Below are positions 1-5,516 of a stretch of DNA of 19,260 nt, piece by piece; the stretch's first letter is position 1; every line of letters begins with the position of its first letter. Origin of the DNA: Bacteroidales bacterium (GTDB lineage Bacteria > Bacteroidota > Bacteroidia > Bacteroidales > Muribaculaceae); the NCBI GenBank assembly GCA_004553485.1, contig SFLG01000060.1:1-19260 (forward strand), written 5' to 3'. The position numbers and the translations under genes are program-made. The notes under the pieces were generated by a model. The model was given only the letters and a program-made list of their open reading frames with translations. It had not been told where the DNA came from and made no database searches.

Positions 1-59
1 GAGGCCTGCGCCGCCATCGCCCTGAAGTTGTTGTAGCGGATTTCAGGAGGATATTGCAT
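1..59 (-). CDS. Possible start of a partial unrecognised gene running off the window
   Basis: On the minus strand an ATG at 57-59 opens a frame without stops to the window edge, starting MQYPPEIRYNNFRAMAAQ. It would follow the sugar acetyltransferase gene in the same orientation after a 130-bp gap. The other reading is that the plus strand here is the tail of a gene ending at a TAG at 34-36 (last residues EACAAIALKLL). Both frames share the same GC-rich third codon positions, so composition does not decide. I do not recognise either product. The stretch 60-189 between this and the acetyltransferase stop shows nothing I can name. Confidence 0.3.
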   Translation of the reverse strand, partial: MQYPPEIRYNNFRAMAAQA

Positions 60-189
60 ACCCCGGGGGTTGCACCGGCATGCTGTCGGCGCGTTCGGCT
101 AAAGGGTTGATTGCCATTCTAACTGGCCAATGGAATACCCCTGCACGCCGGGCATAAACGCTGTTCTGCAATACCCTCCCGGCGACCGG

Positions 190-771
190 TTAAGGGCGGG
201 GCAGGTCTTTGACGGGACGGGCGGGGTTGCCGAGGGCGAGGGTGTATGGGGCGATGTCCTTGGTGACGACGCTGCCGGCGCCGATGACGGCACCTTCGCC
301 GATGGTGACACCGGGGAGGATGACGACGTTGCTGCCTATCCACACGTTGTCACCAATTTTTATTGGAAACGCCCGCATAATGCCTCTGTTGCGTGGCTCG
401 ACCTCAAGCGAGTGGGTTATGGTGCACAGACTTACGTTTGGTCCGACAAAGACGCGGTCGCCGATAGTCACCTCGGCCTCATCAAGGATAACAAGGTTGA
501 AATTGCCCACGAAGTGGTTGCCGATGCGGATGTTGAACCCGAAGTCGCAGTGGAACGGAGGATTGATGTTGAAGTGCTTGCCCGTTGCGCCAAAAAGCTC
601 GCGAATTATTGCGTGTCTCTCGTCCTTTCGCGACGGGGGCAGCGCGTTGAACCGGAAACACATCTCCTCGCACCGGGCAAGCTCCCGGCCGAACTCCTCG
701 GCAAAACCGTTTACCCATGCTCCTGTTCTCAGAAGCTCGAAATTGTCCTTGGCTTCAGTAAGATTGTCCAT
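190..771 (-). CDS. Maltose/galactoside-type sugar O-acetyltransferase (left-handed beta-helix)
   Basis: A 193-residue cytoplasmic acyltransferase of the Maa/LacA/NodL family, which moves an acetyl group from acetyl-CoA to a sugar hydroxyl. The N-terminal helical Mac domain (about residues 8-62, with CFRFNALPPS) is followed by hexapeptide repeats forming the beta-helix (about 75-190). The expected catalytic His is H120 in THSLEVEPRNRG, and the C-terminal coil shows NVWIGSNVVILPGVTIGEGAVIGAGSVVTKDI split over its usual repeats. Length is normal for the family. The natural sugar cannot be read from sequence. A minus-strand TAATTTTG at 797-804 fits a -7 box with a 5' leader of about 20 nt, but I see no good -33 element. 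A second, diverged family member lies at 3526-4074. Confidence 0.9.
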   Translation of the reverse strand: MDNLTEAKDNFELLRTGAWVNGFAEEFGRELARCEEMCFRFNALPPSRKDERHAIIRELFGATGKHFNINPPFHCDFGFNIRIGNHFVGNFNLVILDEAEVTIGDRVFVGPNVSLCTITHSLEVEPRNRGIMRAFPIKIGDNVWIGSNVVILPGVTIGEGAVIGAGSVVTKDIAPYTLALGNPARPVKDLPRP

Positions 772-929
772 ACCATCAGTCTGTTTGTCTATACGGCAAA
801 ATTATGAAAAATCATGCAATTCTGCTTGCCTTTGCGGTCACTAATATAACCGCATAAGGCCAACGAAATGTTCGACAACCTCGGAATGTGCCATAATTTT
901 GCAAGGGTCACAAAAAATATTGCTCAAAA

Positions 930-961
930 TTTGGTTTATGTTATAAACCTTATTAACTTTG
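930..961 (+). promoter_or_regulatory. Bacteroidetes-type promoter of the membrane protein/regulator operon
   Basis: TTTG at 930-933 (-33 element) and TAACTTTG at 954-961 (-7 element) are separated by 20 bp, matching the Bacteroides sigma-ABfr consensus TTTG / TAnnTTTG. Transcription would begin near 968, giving a leader of about 130 nt before the ATG at 1101. The spacer is occupied by the first operator palindrome, so a bound repressor would block polymerase. Confidence 0.75.
933..949. promoter_or_regulatory. Palindromic operator, copy 1 (GGTTTAT-N3-ATAAACC)
   Basis: A 17-bp site with perfect 7-bp inverted arms, GGTTTAT GTT ATAAACC. It lies between the -33 and -7 elements. The same arms recur at 1014-1030. 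The adjacent operon encodes a small winged-helix protein, the natural candidate to bind it as a dimer. Confidence 0.75.
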
Positions 962-1013
962 TCGGCGAAAGAAGGGCGGAAATCGCGCGACCGCTCTTTT
1001 TTCAGACCAAATT

Positions 1014-1030
1014 GGTTTATAATATAAACC
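1014..1030. promoter_or_regulatory. Palindromic operator, copy 2 (GGTTTAT-N3-ATAAACC)
   Basis: GGTTTAT AAT ATAAACC has arms identical to copy 1 and is 81 bp downstream centre to centre. The similarity extends outward by the two preceding T residues. It falls in the transcribed leader upstream of the ATG at 1101, so it could act as a roadblock or hold a repression loop with copy 1. Confidence 0.75.
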
Positions 1031-1100
1031 TAATGTCAAACTTTCAAAAGCAAGTACAAACGCTTAAAAACAAACGTCGAACCCTTAAAAATTACCCAAT

Positions 1101-1718
1101 ATGGAAGATAGAAAACTTACCGAGAAAGAGAGCCTCGAAGTCATTACCTCGATGATAGCCCGCACGAAAGATCGCTATGTCAACGGCGACATCATGCTGT
1201 TGTGGGGCTACCTGAGTGCTGGCGTGGCGGCACTGATATGGGTGCTGTTGGCCATAACCCACAATCCGGCATGGAATTGGCTGTGGTTCCTCATCTGGAT
1301 TGTCGGTGGCACGGCCACACCGATAATGGCTAAAAGACAGCAACGCGAGAAGGGCGTCAAAAGCTACTCGGACGTCATCACATCGCGCATCTGGACGGCA
1401 GTCGGCTACAGCGCGATAGCCTCGACGGCATTTTGCCTGGCATTCCTCCTCGTCAAAGGTATTAACGCATGGGCGATGATGCTGGCACTGGCCCTGATCA
1501 TCGTTCCGTTCGCCGAGATAGCCCAAGGAATAATCATCAAAGAGAAGTCGCTGGTAGCCGGCGGAGCAGTCGGCCTGATTGCGGGCCTTTTCACACTGGC
1601 CTGCATCGTGGGAGGAGTCAGGCTTTACGTCTCGTGGTTTATGCCCCTCTTCATCGTCTCCTTCATCGCCATGATGGTTATTCCGGGCCATATCATCAAC
1701 CACAAGTCACGCAAATGA
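1101..1718 (+). CDS. Six-helix integral membrane protein of unknown function, paired with a winged-helix regulator
   Basis: A 205-residue protein with a charged cytosolic-looking N-terminus (residues 1-30) followed by six hydrophobic segments at about 32-52, 57-76, 97-118, 123-146, 151-172 and 176-199. Short basic loops (AKRQQREKG near 77-85) and a basic tail (HKSRK) mark likely cytoplasmic sides. I see no catalytic motif and do not recognise a named family. Its stop overlaps the start of the next gene (ATGA at 1715-1718), so the two are translationally coupled. Membrane protein plus small MarR/PadR-like regulator pairs are common in Bacteroidales, and the partner presumably controls this gene through the upstream operators. 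Possible roles such as envelope stress or export are guesses. Confidence 0.85.
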   Translation: MEDRKLTEKESLEVITSMIARTKDRYVNGDIMLLWGYLSAGVAALIWVLLAITHNPAWNWLWFLIWIVGGTATPIMAKRQQREKGVKSYSDVITSRIWTAVGYSAIASTAFCLAFLLVKGINAWAMMLALALIIVPFAEIAQGIIIKEKSLVAGGAVGLIAGLFTLACIVGGVRLYVSWFMPLFIVSFIAMMVIPGHIINHKSRK

Positions 1719-1996
1719 AAGACCTGAATCCACTACTGCATTCGCAACTCCGGCTTGCCATAATGTCCATCCTGATGAGTGTGGAGGAAGCAGATTTTGT
1801 TTATCTTAAAGAGAAAACCGAATCTACCGCCGGAAACCTCAGCGTGCAGCTCGACAAACTGTCCACGGCCGGCTATATCGCCATTGAAAAGGGCATGTCG
1901 GGCAAACGCCCCCGCACGTCATGCTCCGTAACCCCCGAAGGGCGAAAAGCCTTTGAGGAGTACGTCGAAGCCCTCAAAACCTACCTGAACCTGTAA
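1715..1996 (+). CDS. Small winged-helix transcriptional regulator (PF13601-like)
   Basis: A 93-residue DNA-binding protein. I choose the ATG at 1715, which overlaps the preceding stop in an ATGA and gives the usual length; longer readings of the frame run inside the upstream gene. The fold reads as an N-terminal helix (NPLLHSQLRLAIMSILM), a helix-turn-helix (about 30-60, FVYLKEKTESTAGNLSVQLDKL), a wing (YIAIEKG...KRPRTSCSVT, about 62-78) and a C-terminal dimerisation helix (EGRKAFEEYVEALKTYL). This matches the winged-helix DNA-binding family PF13601, related to MarR/ArsR repressors. Two identical-arm palindromes at the operon promoter make autoregulation likely (inference). Confidence 0.9.
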   Translation: MKDLNPLLHSQLRLAIMSILMSVEEADFVYLKEKTESTAGNLSVQLDKLSTAGYIAIEKGMSGKRPRTSCSVTPEGRKAFEEYVEALKTYLNL

Positions 1997-2023
1997 TAAT
2001 TCCGGTATGCTGAAGTTTCTTCT

Positions 2024-2086
2024 ATAACTATCGGACTCTTATCAACTACTATCAGGCTCTTATCTACAACTATCTGTTTCTTAGTC
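2024..2086. repeat. Three tandem degenerate 21-bp repeats between convergent genes
   Basis: Units at 2024-2044, 2045-2065 and 2066-2086 share the pattern A-x-x-A-CTATC-x-G-x-x-TCTTA. The first two match at most positions and the third is more diverged. The array fills most of the 84-bp gap between the regulator gene (+) and the mmcQ-like gene (-), and its last unit overlaps the latter's stop codon (2081-2083). Confidence 0.65.
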
Positions 2087-2437
2087 AAAGCCTAATTCGC
2101 CACGCTGCTTTTTGGTCAGACCCATCGCGGTCCGGTTATATGCGTGGCGGATTATGCTTTGTTCGACCTCCGCTGGGATGGCGCTGTTCAGGTCGACCGA
2201 TATCCAGTGGCGCTTGTTCATGTGGTAGCCGGGGCGGATGCACGGGTATCTCTCCTGTAGGTCGAGCGAAAAATCCGGATCGACCTTCAGGTTATAAAAC
2301 TGCCAGTGCCCCGATAGGTCCATCAGGCAGAAAATCCTGCCTCCTATACGGAGCGCAAGGGCATCCGGACCGAACGGCATATCCTCGCTGACGTGGGGCA
2401 GTGACAGCGCAAACTCTCTGATTTCCTCTATATTCAT
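2081..2437 (-). CDS. MmcQ/YjbR family protein
   Basis: A 118-residue protein of the MmcQ/YjbR family (PF04237), small cytoplasmic proteins with a CyaY-like fold proposed to bind DNA but without an established role. Diagnostic stretches are the N-terminal LPHVSEDMPFGPDALALRIGGRIFCLMDL, read in parts, the NLKVDPDFS segment, the RPGYHMNKRHWISVDL segment near 70-84 and the helical end. Length is typical. It is preceded on the same strand by a short gene-like remnant (2459-2590) and a TAACTTTG -7-like box (2599-2606), which could drive it through a leader of about 155 nt. Confidence 0.9.
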   Translation of the reverse strand: MNIEEIREFALSLPHVSEDMPFGPDALALRIGGRIFCLMDLSGHWQFYNLKVDPDFSLDLQERYPCIRPGYHMNKRHWISVDLNSAIPAEVEQSIIRHAYNRTAMGLTKKQRGELGFD

Positions 2438-2458
2438 CTGTCGCGGCAGACTTGGCGT

Positions 2459-2590
2459 TTATTGTTTTGGACCTTGCTGCGTCCGCTGGCGGACGAGCTC
2501 GATAGACTCTTTGCCGGTCATCGACTCAATGTCGAGCCGGAGAACGGTGACGTGGCTGAGACATCGGGCAATCTGGGCGTCTCCTTCCAA
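2459..2590 (-). pseudogene. Small open frame or gene remnant upstream of the MmcQ/YjbR gene
   Basis: From a TTG at 2590 to TAA at 2459-2461 the minus strand encodes 43 residues including SHVTVLRLDIESMTGKESIE. Codons are strongly GC-ending, as in true genes of this window, whereas the sequence upstream is not. An AAGGAG lies just inside the frame, and an ATG at 2562-2564 is out of frame by one base relative to the coding-like part. I do not recognise the product. Choices are a tiny protein, a leader peptide, or the tail of a truncated or frameshifted gene. A wider reading of the frame starts at 2692 but crosses the promoter-like box and looks non-coding there. Confidence 0.35.
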
Positions 2591-2598
2591 GGTTTCCG

Positions 2599-2606
2599 CA
2601 AAGTTA
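2599..2606 (-). promoter_or_regulatory. Possible -7 promoter box upstream of the remnant and MmcQ/YjbR gene
   Basis: The minus strand reads TAACTTTG here, identical to the -7 boxes of the stronger promoters in this window. No TTTG lies at the right distance (CAAA on the plus strand at 2619-2622 is only 12 bp away), so the promoter is incomplete by consensus. Confidence 0.35.
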
Positions 2607-2713
2607 CAACAACTCAGGCAAATTCGGATACAATGAAGCGCATATAATGACTGCATTCTCGTCAAATAAGCGAAATTTACCTCTGTTGACACCGTTGCAA
2701 ATAACCATGGGAT

Positions 2714-3463
2714 TTATATAAGGCCCATGCGGGTAGCGAGGCGGCATGCTTCTATCGAGTTCTTGACCTGGAGCTTGGCGAGGATTTCCTGGCGGTGACG
2801 GCTCACGGTGTTCTTGCTTATCGAGAGGATTTCGGCAATCTCGATGCTTTTCTTGCCGGAGGCGATAAGTTGCAGAATCTGACGTTCGCGTTTGCTTATC
2901 ACGGCATTGTTGGCAGTAGAGGTTAGCTCTTCGCGAATGCCGGTCAACGAGTTTACCGCAAAGCTATTGCCGGCAAAATCAAAGGATAGGGGACTGTAGA
3001 TGCATACGGCATAGAGGATGCTTTGCGCTGTTTCGTCGAATATATAGTACATCCGGTGCAGCACGTCCATCGAATTATTGAACCGCAACTTTGCCATAAG
3101 GAAGTGGTGTCGGCGTTTCTGTGCCGGCAAATGACGAAGATAGTGGAAAAAGCGGAGCTCGGCAATCACCTTCTCCTCGCGCTCATGTTCGGACATCAGC
3201 GAAAGGATCTTTGTTTCCCATATTGAATTTTCCGACTTGTAATCGTCAAGCCCCAGGCTGCGTGCCAACTCTCCGGCAAAGATACGGCTTGTGCCGTTCC
3301 TGAGGTCGCTCACCACCACCAGGTCGTTCTCAATCCGGGCCAGGGTGCGGGCATAAAGGTGGATGTCGTCGGTAGTTATCTCCGACGGCCTGTCGGCCTG
3401 GCTGCGCAGCAGGCGGCCGAGTTTTTGCTGGCTTGCTGTGTCGAAATGGTTATTTATAGTCAT
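2714..3463 (-). CDS. LuxR-family transcriptional regulator with an N-terminal sensor-like domain
   Basis: A 249-residue regulator. The C-terminal 63 residues (about 187-249) are a clear LuxR/FixJ helix-turn-helix: SKRERQILQLIASGKKSIEI, then AEILSISKNTVSRHRQEI and LAKLQVKNSIEACRLATRMG. Residues about 30-180 form a mixed alpha/beta region that resembles the PAS-like sensor regions of Bacteroidales LuxR proteins (ENDLVVVSDLRNGTSRIFAG; HRMYYIFDETAQSILYAVCIY). There is no phosphoacceptor receiver domain. Its ligand is unknown. It is divergent from the acetyltransferase/DUF1349 operon with only 62 bp between starts, and an 18-bp palindrome sits on both -7 boxes there, so control of that operon and of itself is likely (inference). 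Confidence 0.88.
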   Translation of the reverse strand: MTINNHFDTASQQKLGRLLRSQADRPSEITTDDIHLYARTLARIENDLVVVSDLRNGTSRIFAGELARSLGLDDYKSENSIWETKILSLMSEHEREEKVIAELRFFHYLRHLPAQKRRHHFLMAKLRFNNSMDVLHRMYYIFDETAQSILYAVCIYSPLSFDFAGNSFAVNSLTGIREELTSTANNAVISKRERQILQLIASGKKSIEIAEILSISKNTVSRHRQEILAKLQVKNSIEACRLATRMGLI

Positions 3464-3493
3464 TGCCTGCTATCATATAAGTGATTAACTTTG
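3462..3493 (+). promoter_or_regulatory. Promoter of the acetyltransferase/DUF1349 operon
   Basis: ATTG at 3462-3465 (one mismatch to TTTG) and TAACTTTG at 3486-3493 are spaced by 20 bp. Transcription would begin near 3500, with a leader of about 26 nt before the ATG at 3526. The -33 element overlaps the start codon of the divergent LuxR-type gene. Confidence 0.65.
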
Positions 3494-3502
3494 CAAAGTT
3501 AA
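3485..3502. promoter_or_regulatory. Perfect 18-bp palindrome carrying both divergent -7 boxes
   Basis: TTAACTTTGCAAAGTTAA is a perfect palindrome. Because of the symmetry it provides TAACTTTG on the plus strand (3486-3493) and on the minus strand (3494-3501). The minus copy would start the LuxR-type gene with a leader of about 24 nt, but no minus-strand -33 match is seen. It may also be an operator. Confidence 0.6.
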
Positions 3503-3525
3503 AAATTTAATTGGTTAATGAGGCT

Positions 3526-4074
3526 ATGACAGAGAAGGAAAAGATGGCGGCCGGGATGATTTATGATGCCAATTACGACCCACAGCTGATTGCCGAGAGG
3601 CTTGAGTGCAAGGAGCTCTGCCGCGACTACAACGACCTGCGGCCCAAGGACGCGGACGGACGCAAGTCTATGCTCCACAGGATTTTGGGCGGTATAGCGG
3701 GCGAAATCCTCATCGAGCAGCCGTTTTATTGCGACTATGGATACAACATTAAGGTCGGCGAAAATTTCTATGCCAATTACAACCTCGTCATTCTGGACGA
3801 AGCTGCGGTCACCTTTGGCGACAATGTATTCGTTGCACCCAACTGCGGCTTTTATACCGCCGGACATCCGATAGACCCGGCCGAGCGTAACAAGGGGCTC
3901 GAATACGCCCGCCCCATAACCGTCGGCAACAACGTATGGATTGGCGCCGGCGTGCAGGTGCTCCCCGGCGTGACAATCGGCGACAATTGCGTGATAGGTG
4001 CCGGCAGCGTCGTCGTGCGTGACATCCCCGCCGACTCGGTCGCCGTCGGCAATCCCTGTAAAGTAGTTAAATAA
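3526..4074 (+). CDS. Maltose/galactoside-type sugar O-acetyltransferase, second copy
   Basis: Acetyl-CoA-dependent sugar O-acetyltransferase of the Maa/LacA/NodL family, 182 residues from the ATG at 3526. A TTG at 3511 would add five residues, but the ATG sits at a normal distance from the promoter and gives the family N-terminus (MTEKEKMAAGMIYDANYDP, typical of Maa). The Mac domain covers about 5-57 (CKELCRDYNDLRP) and hexapeptide repeats about 70-180. H114 in AGHPIDPAERNKG is the expected catalytic base. It is only moderately similar to the copy at 190-771, so it is not a recent duplication. It is followed after 14 bp by the DUF1349 gene in a likely operon, which hints at a carbohydrate-related role. 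Confidence 0.92.
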   Translation: MTEKEKMAAGMIYDANYDPQLIAERLECKELCRDYNDLRPKDADGRKSMLHRILGGIAGEILIEQPFYCDYGYNIKVGENFYANYNLVILDEAAVTFGDNVFVAPNCGFYTAGHPIDPAERNKGLEYARPITVGNNVWIGAGVQVLPGVTIGDNCVIGAGSVVVRDIPADSVAVGNPCKVVK

Positions 4075-4088
4075 ATATCACAAAATAA

Positions 4089-4742
4089 ATGAAAGCAAAA
4101 TATCTGTTAGTGTCATTGGCAATGATGACAGGAGTGTCGGCTATGGGTCAGACACTCGAGAAGATGAACTGGTTCAACGAGCCCGCGCAGTGGTGTATCG
4201 ACGGCGACAGACTGACTATGGATGTGACGCCCAAGAGCGACTACTGGCGCATTTCGCATTATGGCTTCACCGTTGACGACGCTCCGTTTTATTACGCCGA
4301 GTATGGCGGCGAGTTTGAGGCCAAGGTGAAAATTTCGGGCGACTATAAAGTGCGCTTCGACCAGGCTGGTATGATGATACGCATCGACCACGAGAATTAC
4401 ATCAAAACCGGTATCGAATATGTCGACGGAAAGTACAACCTCAGTACCGTAGTCACCCACCACACATCCGATTGGAGCGTCATCGCCCTCGACCGGCCTG
4501 TCGAGGCGATATGGATAAAAACCGTACGCCGCCTCGATGCCATAGAGATTTTTTATTCGTTCGACGACAAAGAGTACCACATGATGCGCAATGCATGGAT
4601 GGAGGCCAACCGGCCGGTAAAAATCGGCATGTTCGCCGCCTGCCCTGACGGCAACGGCTTCAAAGCCACCTTCACCGACTTCAAGGTAACCCACCTCCCC
4701 GATAAAGTCCGCACCGACTGGCTCAAAGCCAACGCCGAATAA
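4089..4742 (+). CDS. Secreted DUF1349 protein (concanavalin-like beta-sandwich)
   Basis: A 217-residue protein with a signal peptide: MKAK, hydrophobic YLLVSLAMMTGVSA, cleavage likely near residues 18-21 before QTLEKMNWFNEP. The mature part matches DUF1349 (PF07081), a concanavalin-A-like beta-sandwich found in proteins annotated as regulation of enolase 1 or as carbohydrate-binding modules. Recognisable stretches are WCIDGDRLTMDVTPKSDYW, the DQAGMMIRIDHENYIKTGIE strand pair and VKIGMFAACPDGNGFKATF. It would act in the periplasm or on the surface; there is no lipobox cysteine. The role is unproven. It follows the acetyltransferase by 14 bp and is probably co-transcribed. Confidence 0.85.
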   Translation: MKAKYLLVSLAMMTGVSAMGQTLEKMNWFNEPAQWCIDGDRLTMDVTPKSDYWRISHYGFTVDDAPFYYAEYGGEFEAKVKISGDYKVRFDQAGMMIRIDHENYIKTGIEYVDGKYNLSTVVTHHTSDWSVIALDRPVEAIWIKTVRRLDAIEIFYSFDDKEYHMMRNAWMEANRPVKIGMFAACPDGNGFKATFTDFKVTHLPDKVRTDWLKANAE

Positions 4743-4765
4743 CTGACGCCGAATAATTGACTCCA

Positions 4766-4811
4766 AAGGCACAGGTATATACAGACCACCGGCTTGTTGT
4801 ATCGGTGCCTT
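4766..4811 (+). terminator. Possible hairpin after the DUF1349 gene
   Basis: AAGGCAC at 4766-4772 pairs with GTGCCTT at 4805-4811 around a 32-nt loop, starting 24 bp after the stop codon. No T-run follows, so terminator function is uncertain. Confidence 0.25.
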
Positions 4812-4845
4812 CGGTGTATAATAAGCTGTATATTTGAGAGAGTGG

Positions 4846-4871
4846 GAGATTATTGAGAGAGATTATTGAGC
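4846..4871. repeat. Two tandem 13-bp repeats
   Basis: GAGATTATTGAG plus one base is repeated at 4846-4858 and 4859-4871 in the gap between the DUF1349 gene and the truncated cupin gene. The rest of the gap (4743-4953) shows TAnnTTTG boxes at 4829-4836 and 4927-4934, the second giving a leader of about 13 nt for the cupin fragment. Neither has a matching -33 element. Confidence 0.5.
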
Positions 4872-4953
4872 GGCGCCACCATGAAAATTTGAGCCGTACA
4901 GCAAAGCGAATTAGAGACTTTTCGGCTACCTTTGTGGTAAAAAGCAGACTGAT

Positions 4954-5205
4954 ATGGAAAAACTGGACGTTTTTGATCTGGCAAATACTTTTATCGCGAG
5001 CTTCTTCACCGATGACCGCGGCTGTGCCCACTGCAACCGCGAGCATACCCTCATCCACATCCCCGCCAACGTCAAGCACTGGCACGGCGCTGCCAAAGAC
5101 TCGTGGTTTGCCCACCTCGCGTTTGAGATCCCCGGCGAAAAGTCCGAAAACGTCTGGCTCGAACCTGTCACCGACGCCGAGTACAACGCCCACGAGTCCA
5201 AATAA
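4954..5205 (+). pseudogene. Internally truncated cupin protein
   Basis: An 83-residue frame whose C-terminal half (from HIPANVKHWHGAAKDSWFAH, then LAFEIPGEKSENVWLEPVTDAEYN) is the second cupin motif and tail of a common Bacteroidales cupin associated with carboxymuconolactone decarboxylase-like proteins. Its N-terminus (MEKLDVFDLANTFIASFFT) also fits that family. The part between, with the first cupin motif G(X)5HXH and most beta-strands, is missing; family members are about 130 residues or more. The likely explanation is an in-frame or repaired deletion, leaving a product that should not fold as a complete cupin. A -7 box at 4927-4934 could still transcribe it. It might instead be a real mini-protein, which I think less likely. 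Confidence 0.6.
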
Positions 5206-5264
5206 CACCACCCTCGACACCACAACGCCCGACAGGGCACCAAAATACTCTGGAATTTAGGCCC

Positions 5265-5310
5265 CGCGGCCCGTGACTCCCCGGTTAATCCCCCGGATGC
5301 ACGGGCCGCG
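5265..5310 (+). terminator. GC-rich hairpin between truncated cupin and hcp leader
   Basis: CGCGGCCCGTG (5265-5275) and CACGGGCCGCG (5300-5310) form a perfect 11-bp stem; inside, CCGG at 5281-5284 can pair with CCGG at 5293-5296. There is no T-run after it, so it is either a bidirectional-type terminator or a structured RNA element. Confidence 0.5.
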
Positions 5311-5345
5311 TGTCGTTAATGGCCAAATCCATAAACATATAAACC

Positions 5346-5369
5346 TTAAGTTGGGCTTGCGAAACTTAA
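5346..5369. promoter_or_regulatory. Inverted repeat TTAAGTT-N10-AACTTAA, possible operator
   Basis: Perfect 7-bp arms at 5346-5352 and 5363-5369. The spacing and symmetry would suit a dimeric regulator, and the downstream genes are typical targets of nitrosative-stress regulators. The identity of the regulator is not visible, and the element could equally be a small hairpin. Confidence 0.35.
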
Positions 5370-5452
5370 ATTATTCAATGTATGATTAACGTCCGCCATG
5401 CGTGAATTGTTCTGCTGACGTGGGATTGCTGTATAATGACCGAATATAGGGT

Positions 5453-5505
5453 GGCTTTTGAACCAAGCGAAAAGCCGAATTGTTTAGAGAGCGTGAAACT
5501 CTAAA
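5453..5505 (+). promoter_or_regulatory. Two tandem hairpins in the leader just before the cupin start
   Basis: GGCTTTT (5453-5459) pairs with AAAAGCC (5470-5476), and TTTAGAG (5483-5489) pairs with CTCTAAA (5499-5505). The second hairpin ends 11 nt before the ATG at 5517, where ribosomes would load. Confidence 0.45.
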
Positions 5506-5516
5506 ACTTATTTACT

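Larger units (their letters stand above)
772..1100. other. 329-bp divergent intergenic regulatory region
   Basis: This AT-rich gap separates the acetyltransferase (-) from the membrane protein/regulator operon (+). It holds a strong plus-strand promoter (930-961), two palindromic operators (933-949 and 1014-1030) and a likely minus-strand -7 box (797-804). An open frame at 868-1155 crosses it but has AT-rich, non-coding-like composition and overlaps the real gene, so I do not count it as a gene. Confidence 0.6.
5206..5516 (+). promoter_or_regulatory. Structured 311-bp upstream region of the cupin-hcp genes
   Basis: No gene is evident. It contains a GC-rich hairpin (5265-5310), an inverted repeat TTAAGTT-N10-AACTTAA (5346-5369) that could be an operator, and two small hairpins close to the cupin start (5453-5476, 5483-5505). 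No TTTG/TAnnTTTG promoter is visible; TATGATTA (5381-5388) or TATAATGA (5432-5439) are weak -7 candidates, as expected if an activator of the Crp/Fnr type is needed. Confidence 0.5.

Noticed and set aside
868..1155. 95-codon open frame on the plus strand upstream of the membrane protein gene
   Set aside because: It runs through the promoter and both operators, has AT-rich non-coding composition and overlaps the real gene start in another frame.
2024..2086. CRISPR array
   Set aside because: The 21-bp units are directly abutting and degenerate, with no spacers and no cas genes.
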